42,147 nucleotides of DNA, from positions 1-42,147 of the IMG/VR virus record IMGVR_UViG_3300017605_000345. One strand, given 5' to 3'. Under the pieces are notes generated by a model. The model saw only the letters and a program-made list of their open reading frames with translations. It did no database searches and was not told where the DNA came from. This document shows, in pieces, positions 23,801-30,736 of the stretch. This stretch comes from a virus. A program made the position numbers and the translations under genes. Each line of letters opens with the position of its first letter. The first letter of the stretch is position 1.

Positions 23801-26511
23801 TGGGACTGTTCGATGACATGCTGGAGGCTGCACCGGCCCCGGCCGAAGCTCCCCCTAAGCAAACGGGCGGTCTGTTCGACGACCTCCTGGAAGGCGTTGC
23901 GCCTGCCACCCAGCCTCGCGGCTATGGGGCCAAGGATGTAGCAGGGCGTTCTAAGTACGATGTATGGTTGGAGCAAGTAGATGATGCACAGACGATGCAA
24001 GAATCGGGTGGGCGTCAATATGATTCCAAAGGACGTGTACTGCGGTCCCCGAAAGGCGCAGAGGGCATCAAACAGATCATGCCTTCGACTGGCCCCGAAG
24101 CTGCTAGCCTTGCTGGCGAAAAATGGGATCGCCGTCGTCTCGCCGAAGACCCCGAGTACAATCGAAGGCTGGGCAACGCCTACCAGAAAAACCTATTCAA
24201 GAAGTATGACAACCTTGAATTGGGGCTTGCTGCCTACAACTTCGGTATGGGGAACATTGACAATCTGCTGAAAGAAAAGGGTGATCCGCGTTTGGGACAA
24301 ATCAGCTGGTCCGAGTTTTCCAGCCATCTGCCGAATGAGACAAGGGACTATGTGACCAACATCCTGGCGAAACGCAAGCGGCCACAGATGGACCCCGATG
24401 TGCCCATGCCGGAGTTGGCCCAAGAGGAACCAGGCTTTAGCCGTCCGCAGGCACCCCCCACCGTAGGCGACCAAGTCATAGGAGGGCTAGAGGAAGCTAA
24501 TCGGGTAGCGGATACAGGCGTCAAAGGTGCTGTCTCCTTCATCACTGATCCGCTCGTCTACGGTACTGGGCAGCTTGCCGACATGGCGCTCGGTGCCGTA
24601 AGCCCTGAACTCCAGGGCCAAAACAGAGAGCTGATGCAAGCTTTGGGCGAGAGCCCCGTAGGCCAAACCTATCAGGCCATGACGCAGCCGAAAGAAACGC
24701 CCCGGACCACACCCGGCCGTATCGCTTCGGATGCTCTGTCAGCTAGCTTGCTAGCTCTAACCCCGGCAGGGGCTATGGCCAAGAGTGCACAAACTATGGG
24801 AGCCCCCTTACTACAGCGTGCCGGCTTCCAGGCAGCTAACAGGCTGGCTCAGGAAGGGCTAGCGGGTGCGGCTGGCGGTACGGCGGCAGCTGAGTTGGCC
24901 GGGCAACTATCTGGGCAGAATCCGGTAGCTCGCGCAGTTGGTGGTATAGTGGGGGGTATGCCTTTCGGCACTCCAAGCCTAGCTACTGGCGGACCTCGCG
25001 CTCGGATGGCCGAGCAGACTATCCAAGGGGTGTCCGACTACGAACTATCTTTCGCTAAGAACATGCAGCGGATGGCTAAGGAACGCTACGGCGTCAATCT
25101 TACTCTGGACCAGGCCCTGCCGAGCGAGAGCAATGCTCGCAACATAGAGAGAGCACTTGCCTCTTCGTCGGCTGGCTCCGACCTTGGGCGCGTCTTCCGG
25201 GAACAACTGGCCCAAATTGACGAGCTCGGCAAGACGGCCCAAAGGCAAATGCCAGGCACTGTACGGCAGTCCGGCGAAATGGGCAATATGCTGCAAAATA
25301 CCTTGACTCAGGTTACAAAGACCTACCAAAAGTTTCTGGACTCCCAGACAGAGCCTTATTTCAAGCAATCCGGCCGCATCCCGCAAGATGTCATGCAAGG
25401 TATCTATGACGACCTCGATAATGCTATGCAATCGATTGGCCCCACAACAGATTCGGCCGGTGCCCTGCGGCGTTTGCAGCGGAAGCTCAAAGTAGGTACG
25501 ACGGAAGTTCTTGGCGAAGGCCCTCGTCCTAAGAGGATTAACGTCTATGAAGATCGCCCAGAGGTTATCAATCGCCTGCTTAACGAAAGCAAGGACCGCG
25601 CTGGCCAAGTTGTACTTGGTGGGCCTAGTTCTAGTAATACTGTGTCACGTGCTATTGGTGGTCCTGCTGCCGATATTAAGGAGACTCTCAAGGAAGCTAG
25701 TCCGGGCTTTAAGAAAGGCATGGAGGAGCAATCGAGGCTCCGGCGGAAGTTGATAGAGCCTCTGACGAGTGGGCCGATAGGTCGCATTGTGAATTCGGTT
25801 GGTACGAGCCGCGGACAGCCCTCGTCGCCAGATATGTTCTACAAGATCCTGGACGAAGGGACAGCAGTAGATCCGAAGACAGGGAAGGCTACCCATTCGA
25901 CCATTATGGAACTGCGGGATAGGATGGCGCGCGGGGCGGGAGAGGAAGGCCGCACTGTCTTTAACGATGGCGTAGCGACTTGGCTAGCCGGGAAGGTGGA
26001 CGCCGCTTTCGAGACCGAAGGTGGACGGCAGGCAGCCCAGGCCGGGGGCAAACTGTACCAAAATCTGTTCGGGACTGCCAACTCCAAACAAGGGACGCGA
26101 GATGCCCTTAAAGCAGTAGGGCGTAACCAGGGGCTGCGTGGCGCTGACTTAGATGCCTACGTTAAAGGGTTTGAGGATACGGTGGATGTAATGGGCAGGA
26201 TGGCACGGCGCCCAGAGCCCGAATACAGAATAGGTAGTTCCGCGGCTGACTTAAAGAAAGCCAGCGATGTCCCTGGTCTCACTATTGCCTCTAAATGGAC
26301 CTGGGTTCAGCCACTCAGGCAGCCTGTCGTCAAGGTGGACATGTATTTCAGGGCTAAGAATTACAAATGGCTAGCGGAGAATCTGTCCTCGGCGGAGGGC
26401 GTTGAAGCAATCCAGAAGATAGGCAGAGCACGCGGCAATCGCAACTTGCAGGGACAGCTTGTAAACACCTTCCTCATCGGTGGGTCTACTGCAAAAACTT
26501 CGGAGGAATGA
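23800..26511 (+). CDS. ejection protein with lytic transglycosylase domain
   Basis: 903 aa. Residues 58-190 are an SLT-type lytic transglycosylase: QESGG (catalytic Glu68), GIKQIMPST (89-97) and AAYNFG (144-149) are the three canonical motifs. It would open peptidoglycan locally as DNA enters. Two near-identical peptides, GLFDDML and GLFDDLL (2-8 and 24-30), precede the domain and may dock partner proteins. Residues 290-420 are Ala/Gly-rich and hydrophobic in patches, and the remaining 480 residues are helical. A protein of this size and domain order is typical of T7 gp16-like or P22-like ejection proteins. Confidence 0.85.
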   Translation: MGLFDDMLEAAPAPAEAPPKQTGGLFDDLLEGVAPATQPRGYGAKDVAGRSKYDVWLEQVDDAQTMQESGGRQYDSKGRVLRSPKGAEGIKQIMPSTGPEAASLAGEKWDRRRLAEDPEYNRRLGNAYQKNLFKKYDNLELGLAAYNFGMGNIDNLLKEKGDPRLGQISWSEFSSHLPNETRDYVTNILAKRKRPQMDPDVPMPELAQEEPGFSRPQAPPTVGDQVIGGLEEANRVADTGVKGAVSFITDPLVYGTGQLADMALGAVSPELQGQNRELMQALGESPVGQTYQAMTQPKETPRTTPGRIASDALSASLLALTPAGAMAKSAQTMGAPLLQRAGFQAANRLAQEGLAGAAGGTAAAELAGQLSGQNPVARAVGGIVGGMPFGTPSLATGGPRARMAEQTIQGVSDYELSFAKNMQRMAKERYGVNLTLDQALPSESNARNIERALASSSAGSDLGRVFREQLAQIDELGKTAQRQMPGTVRQSGEMGNMLQNTLTQVTKTYQKFLDSQTEPYFKQSGRIPQDVMQGIYDDLDNAMQSIGPTTDSAGALRRLQRKLKVGTTEVLGEGPRPKRINVYEDRPEVINRLLNESKDRAGQVVLGGPSSSNTVSRAIGGPAADIKETLKEASPGFKKGMEEQSRLRRKLIEPLTSGPIGRIVNSVGTSRGQPSSPDMFYKILDEGTAVDPKTGKATHSTIMELRDRMARGAGEEGRTVFNDGVATWLAGKVDAAFETEGGRQAAQAGGKLYQNLFGTANSKQGTRDALKAVGRNQGLRGADLDAYVKGFEDTVDVMGRMARRPEPEYRIGSSAADLKKASDVPGLTIASKWTWVQPLRQPVVKVDMYFRAKNYKWLAENLSSAEGVEAIQKIGRARGNRNLQGQLVNTFLIGGSTAKTSEE

Positions 26512-26514
26512 GAA

Positions 26515-27549
26515 ATGGCTTTCAATGGGTCCGGTGTGTTCCAGGCTCTGACTCCACCCACGTTTCCGGCGGTAGCTGGCGAGACCATCTTTGCCTCCCG
26601 GTTCAATGCCGTTATCAATGACATCATTAATGAAGGTTTGTCGAAAGTAATAACCAGGGATGGACAAAGTCCGCCGACTAATAATCTACCGATGGGTGGA
26701 TACAAGCTGACCGGGCTGGATGTCGGCGTATCGGATGCGGATTCCGTCAATGTATCGCAATCGCCTGTTATTAAGGGTCCGATTGGCACGGCAGATTGGG
26801 ATTCTCTTGTTTCGTATGGGCTCTGGGAGGCTACTGCGGCCTCCTTGGCCGGGCCTGCCTCGCATTTTCCGGCTACCTCACGCATAGGGCAGCTGCTGGT
26901 ACTGGGCAACAATGGCGCCAATATCATTCAGCTCTACTTTACGGACATTAATACCTGGGTACGGCGTCGGGTGGCGGGCGTTTGGACGGTCTGGAACCAG
27001 GACAACGTATTTCCCGATGTCGATAGTAACGTGGATTTCGGCTCGTCAGCGTTACGTTGGCAGATCGGGCATTTCGAGGGCATTAACTTCCCAGCCTCTC
27101 AAGTCCCGAGTGGAAATGCCAACACCTTGGATGACTATGAAGAGGGGTCGTGGACGCCTACCATCGGGTTTGACATACCGGGCGATTTGAGTGTGACCTA
27201 TGGGTTTAATACCGGTAGCTACACTAAGAAAGGACGGGAAGTCACTATTCACGCCTCCATCGCCACAACCACTTTCACCCATACGACAGCAAGTGGGTCT
27301 TATCGGGTGTTCGGCATTCCCATCGCGGCCTCCTCCGGGCATGAGTTTCCGGCAGCTTTGTGGCTCTTTGATGGCTTAACCGTCAATACAGCAGAGCAAA
27401 TCGTTGCGGGTATAGATGCCGGCGCGGGCGTAGCGGTACTATTTCGGAAGAATAATGTAACTACGGGAGGCACGGCGGGGATAGACAACACCAATGCTCC
27501 GACAGGCGTAAATAAGCGCGTATACCTTACAGTGACCTACCATACTTGA
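26515..27549 (+). CDS. tail fibre protein, 344 aa
   Basis: The N-terminal 80 residues (FPAVAGETIFASRFNAVINDII ... PMGGYKLTGLD) are a conserved anchor found on many phage fibres. The middle holds a WxV-rich segment (NTWVRRRVAGVWTVWNQDN), and residues about 200-215 show NTLDDYEEGSWTPTIGF, a hallmark of fibre C-terminal modules. It is a second receptor-binding protein, much shorter than the 983-aa spike and lacking a beta-helix. GAGGAATGAG provides the Shine-Dalgarno. Confidence 0.8.
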   Translation: MAFNGSGVFQALTPPTFPAVAGETIFASRFNAVINDIINEGLSKVITRDGQSPPTNNLPMGGYKLTGLDVGVSDADSVNVSQSPVIKGPIGTADWDSLVSYGLWEATAASLAGPASHFPATSRIGQLLVLGNNGANIIQLYFTDINTWVRRRVAGVWTVWNQDNVFPDVDSNVDFGSSALRWQIGHFEGINFPASQVPSGNANTLDDYEEGSWTPTIGFDIPGDLSVTYGFNTGSYTKKGREVTIHASIATTTFTHTTASGSYRVFGIPIAASSGHEFPAALWLFDGLTVNTAEQIVAGIDAGAGVAVLFRKNNVTTGGTAGIDNTNAPTGVNKRVYLTVTYHT

Positions 27550-27558
27550 GAGATCATC

Positions 27559-27855
27559 ATGGCTATCGAAAAGAAAACAGTGATTGACCAGATCGAAATC
27601 AATCGGTACGGGGACGTATCGGTGCGTTTTTCGCTGGAATTGCAAGACTCGGCTACCGGCGAAGTCTTTGCGTCCAAATACCATCGAACAGCCTTTACCA
27701 ACGAAAATCAAGTCCTGCCGACTATGGCACTAGTAAACCAGCATTTGACAAAAATGGGTTTCCCCATCGTCGATGCGGCAGACACGCTGGACCTGCGAGA
27801 CAAAACAGCGGTCTCTAAACAGTCCGCTAAAGCGCGAGGTAAAGACCGTAAGTAA
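27559..27855 (+). CDS. conserved hypothetical protein, 98 aa
   Basis: A small protein between fibre and lysis genes. The central part alternates polar and hydrophobic residues as in beta strands (DQIEINRYGDVSVRFSLELQ, then EVFASKYHRTAF). The C-terminus is Lys/Arg-rich. Similar small proteins next to fibre genes occur in other phages; the role is unknown. Confidence 0.65.
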   Translation: MAIEKKTVIDQIEINRYGDVSVRFSLELQDSATGEVFASKYHRTAFTNENQVLPTMALVNQHLTKMGFPIVDAADTLDLRDKTAVSKQSAKARGKDRK

Positions 27856-27893
27856 TCCGCCACACCCCAAGAAGCGAGAAGGAAGGAGTCCCC

Positions 27894-28082
27894 ATGAAAA
27901 GTCTAACTGATGCCGAAATCGAAGAGATAGCAGAGAAGGCCGCGGAAAAGGCCGTCGAAAAGATAACCGCCCACTTTTATCAGGAGATAGGGAAGACGGT
28001 TGTTAAAAGGGTGCTTGTGTTGTTAGGAGTAGTGGCCGTCGGTATCACTACCTGGATGGCCGGACATGGGTGGCTGAAATGA
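27894..28082 (+). CDS. putative holin, single membrane segment
   Basis: 62 aa with a charged amphipathic N-terminus (EIEEIAEKAAEKAVEK), one strong hydrophobic segment (about 38-57, RVLVLLGVVAVGITTWMAG) and a short polar C-terminus. It lies immediately before the endolysin, overlapping it by ATGA, and has a good AAGGAG. Holins time lysis by permeabilising the inner membrane. One membrane segment suits a class III-type holin or a pinholin. Confidence 0.75.
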   Translation: MKSLTDAEIEEIAEKAAEKAVEKITAHFYQEIGKTVVKRVLVLLGVVAVGITTWMAGHGWLK

Positions 28083-28603
28083 GCCTCTTCGATACGGTGT
28101 TTGATAGGTGCATGGGCCATGAGGGCGGGTTTCAGAATGCGCGCACGGATCGCGCTAACTGGACAAGCGGGAAGGTGGGGCAAGGGAAGCTAAAGGGAAC
28201 GAAGTGGGGAATTTCGGCGATGAGCTACCCCGAGGTAGATATCGTCAATTTGACACGGGAGGCGGCGAAGGAGATTTACAAGAGGGATTGGTGGGATGGA
28301 CTACAGATGGCGCAGTTTGGTCCAGGGCTCTGCTTCCAGATGTTCGACGCAGCCATCAACCACGGGATGGATAATGCGACGATGATGTTGCAGAAGGCCC
28401 TTGGGACGAAGGCGGACGGCATCATCGGACCGAAGACGAAGGCCGCACTTGCGGTCGACAATCCGTCCGATACGTGCTTGCTGTTCTTGGCCGCCCGGAT
28501 GGACTTCTTTCTGACGCTGGGGATGGGGAGTTGGCAGCAGTTCGGAAGGGGGTGGATGAAGCGGGTAGCCGATAACCTGCGGTATGCGGCACAGGATTTA
28601 TAA
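28079..28603 (+). CDS. endolysin, GH108 family with peptidoglycan-binding C-terminus
   Basis: From the ATG at 28079, 174 aa. The N-terminal HEGGF (14-18, catalytic Glu15) followed later by TKWGIS is the GH108 muramidase signature. The segment ALGTKADGIIGPKTKAAL is the C-terminal peptidoglycan-binding type 3 motif. There is no signal peptide, so export depends on the holin. A GTG start at 28070 is possible; the ATGA overlap with the holin favours 28079. No convincing Rz/Rz1 spanin pair was found nearby. Confidence 0.88.
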   Translation: MSLFDTVFDRCMGHEGGFQNARTDRANWTSGKVGQGKLKGTKWGISAMSYPEVDIVNLTREAAKEIYKRDWWDGLQMAQFGPGLCFQMFDAAINHGMDNATMMLQKALGTKADGIIGPKTKAALAVDNPSDTCLLFLAARMDFFLTLGMGSWQQFGRGWMKRVADNLRYAAQDL

Positions 28604-28623
28604 GTTCACGGATAGGGGGCAGT

Positions 28624-29097
28624 ATGTCAGATTTTGAAACTTCATTATTGCTTGGGAAGTTGTTCACAACCGCGTACACAACGGCTAATTTGGCGGCGGC
28701 TGGGGTGGAGGCGGTTGGGATGACAATGGGGGCAGACCCCGTAATGTATCTGACACGTAACTATAGTTCCACGACATCCTCCTTTCTTATTGAGTTGTGG
28801 GAGGAGGCTTTCACTGGAGGCGCACTGCGCCCAGCCCCAAATCGAAATTTGATAAACGCCAGCATAGCTCCGGCTTCCCACTACAGCGGCATAACCCCCG
28901 GAGGCGGAGGAATCTTGCGTGCCTCTTTTATTCTACAAGGTAGCTCGTCGACCGGTTTGTCGAGTGTGGCAGTGACAGCTGAGACAGAATTTTACGTCCT
29001 TAAGCCAAACACGCAATACGTCCTGCGGTTCACTAACACATCCTCCCAAGCTGGGACACTATCCTACCGCTTCACCCTCAAGAAGGCCCAAGACTGA
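28624..29097 (+). CDS. hypothetical beta-rich protein, 157 aa, last late gene
   Basis: Preceded by GGGGGC(A)GT, with the start at 28624. The protein is beta-rich with ILRASFILQGSSSTG and FYVLKPNTQYVLRFTNTSSQ, which look like a jelly-roll or Ig-like strand pattern seen in small phage structural proteins. Being after the lysis genes and last in the operon, it could be a minor virion protein. Its stop is 7 nt from element C. Confidence 0.65.
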   Translation: MSDFETSLLLGKLFTTAYTTANLAAAGVEAVGMTMGADPVMYLTRNYSSTTSSFLIELWEEAFTGGALRPAPNRNLINASIAPASHYSGITPGGGGILRASFILQGSSSTGLSSVAVTAETEFYVLKPNTQYVLRFTNTSSQAGTLSYRFTLKKAQD

Positions 29098-29104
29098 GAA
29101 AGGA

Positions 29105-29272
29105 GGCATCTGCCCATGGTGCTTGCCGCCTGGGCGAAGCTAGCGAGGCAGTCAGGGGCCCAAGTCAATCGGCCCAGTGAGGGCGAGCGAAGCGAGCCCG
29201 AATGGCCGATTGATCTTGGGAAGACTGCCGAAGCAAGCTAGCTCAGGCGGCGAAGCGCCTTGGGCTGATGCC
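29105..29272 (+). repeat. structured palindromic element C (convergent junction)
   Basis: A 168-nt palindrome that fills the gap between the ends of the plus and minus arms. Arms: GGCATC(T)GCCCA (29105 on) pairs with TGGGC(T)GATGCC (ending 29272). Then follow GCCGCCTG, AGCTAGC, GGCAGTC, CCCAAG and TCAATCGGCC stems with small bulges. The apex is GGGC-GA-GCGAAGC-GA-GCCC (GCGAAGC at 29187-29193). About 55 of 70 arm positions pair. It may act as a bidirectional terminator or 3'-end protector, but no T tract follows and its homology to elements in the other three gaps argues for something more specific. Confidence 0.8.
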
Positions 29273-29276
29273 GACG

Positions 29277-30464
29277 CTACAGCAGCTTGATAACCCAACT
29301 CATGCCTACCTGACCGCGTTTGATGATGCCGGCTTGTTGTAGGGCCATGACAGCATCTTCGAGGTCTTTGTTAGAGGGGAAGTGGGTGATGACGCGGGCG
29401 CAGAACTTTTGGTAGGGGATTTCCCCGCAACGCCTTAGTTCGGAGATAATGATGTCGGAGCGATGCGCTAGGTCGCTTTTTCCTACTGACTCAAAAACTG
29501 TCCGCATCGGCTCCTCCAGTTCCGTGACGAACATTTCGGCCGTTTGCAGATCATTCAAGCTGATAGTGCGATTGTTGCCCTTCGACGCACTATTTATCAT
29601 GGCCAGCTTGTGAATGTGAGCTTGCTTACGGCTCAAGTAGCCCCCGAAGAGGGCCATGTTCATTTGCTTGGCGTCCTCTTCGTAATGTTGCCGATACCAT
29701 TCCCTTCCCCACTCTCTGGCGTCTGCTGTTACCTTAAACTCGCCTATGATGTTCTCCTGCATGTCCACAAGGTCCGCAATGAGCGCCGCTCGACGACTAG
29801 CGTAATTCTCGACAAAGTGCTCATCAGGGTAAGCAATGAGGTTCTGCTTTTTATCTGCATACACGATAATGCAGCGCGAGAGAAAACCGCCGCCGATAAT
29901 ATAGCGGGAGCAGTTTTCGCCAATCCATGACAGCGTTGTGGCTGCAACCATGTTAATCCAGGGATTAAGCACACTGTCACAACCGCTGCCCTTCGTCTCT
30001 TTGTTAAAGGGACCGTCCGGGCAATCCCACAGTCTAACGAATACATCCACGAGCTTCCTATCATCGGGATCGAACAGGTTACCGAATTCACCAGCCGCGA
30101 GGGTGAGCGAGGAATGGACATAGGTTTTATCCTGATAGTCGAACTTGGTAAGGGAGGTGCCGAAGCGTGCTACGAGCGATTCCCATGTAGCAATGTGGGG
30201 GCCGAAGGTGACGCCCGGCACCTCCTTTAGCAAGCTCATGCTGAGGTCGATTGTGGTCGATTTCTGGACGATGCCGGGCGGGGCGATGAGGAGGACGAAC
30301 ATGTTGGGATACCAGCGGAAGCGCACCATGTCAAGCCATGCGCGCCGCTGGAGAACTGCTGCTATGGCAGAGGCCCCGCACCATGTATGAAAATGCGAGG
30401 GGGCCTCGCCTCCTGTCGTGAACTCTCTGTAGGACGTTAGCCAGTCCTCGCAATTTCGGGGCAT
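29277..30464 (-). CDS. primase/helicase-type P-loop ATPase (DUF3987-like)
   Basis: 395 aa, last gene of the minus arm. The N-terminal part (WCGASAIAAVLQRRAWLDM, then NMFVLLIAPPGIVQKSTT) matches phage DUF3987-type ATPases that act as replicative helicases or primase-helicases. The P-loop is APPGIVQKST (61-70) with Gln where Gly normally precedes Lys, a variant seen in this phage group. The C-terminal 90 residues form a winged-helix-like region (SELRRCGEIPYQKFCARVI ... ALQQAGIIKRG). It is the only replicative-helicase candidate in the window. Confidence 0.65.
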   Translation of the reverse strand: MPRNCEDWLTSYREFTTGGEAPSHFHTWCGASAIAAVLQRRAWLDMVRFRWYPNMFVLLIAPPGIVQKSTTIDLSMSLLKEVPGVTFGPHIATWESLVARFGTSLTKFDYQDKTYVHSSLTLAAGEFGNLFDPDDRKLVDVFVRLWDCPDGPFNKETKGSGCDSVLNPWINMVAATTLSWIGENCSRYIIGGGFLSRCIIVYADKKQNLIAYPDEHFVENYASRRAALIADLVDMQENIIGEFKVTADAREWGREWYRQHYEEDAKQMNMALFGGYLSRKQAHIHKLAMINSASKGNNRTISLNDLQTAEMFVTELEEPMRTVFESVGKSDLAHRSDIIISELRRCGEIPYQKFCARVITHFPSNKDLEDAVMALQQAGIIKRGQVGMSWVIKLL

Positions 30465-30469
30465 GGGCT

Positions 30470-30736
30470 TTACTCCGGTTGCTGGGCCTTGAGGGCCTGG
30501 AGGCGCTCCCAGTGGTAAAAGGAGGCGTCACGATGGTAGGTGACCTTGGCAAGCGCTCTCATCCATTGATCACTATTATATCGATAACTGTCTTTAAAGC
30601 TGCGGCACTCCTCCCAGCGTTTGCAATGCCATTTATGGCAAGCCTCATTCCAGGCAATAGGGTCATACTTCTTCGGTTCTTTCTTTTTGGGCCGAACTTC
30701 TATGGGCTTCGGCTGCCCAAAGGTAGGGAGGAGCAT
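30470..30736 (-). CDS. hypothetical basic protein, 88 aa
   Basis: The start is placed at 30736 (MLLPTFGQPK), which overlaps the polymerase stop in a TAATG; a TTG nine bases upstream is the alternative. It is Lys/Arg/Trp-rich (RPKKKEPKKYDPIAWNEA, then CHKWHCKRWEECRSF). The C-x3-H-C-x5-C arrangement could bind zinc. Lying between polymerase and helicase, it may be a nucleic-acid-binding replication accessory factor. Inference only. Confidence 0.65.
   Translation of the reverse strand: MLLPTFGQPKPIEVRPKKKEPKKYDPIAWNEACHKWHCKRWEECRSFKDSYRYNSDQWMRALAKVTYHRDASFYHWERLQALKAQQPE

Noticed and set aside
25640-25655. Another CACGTG core (GTCACGTGC)
   Set aside because: Only the central 6 bp match parS; flanks lack GTT/AAC, and it is within a coding sequence.
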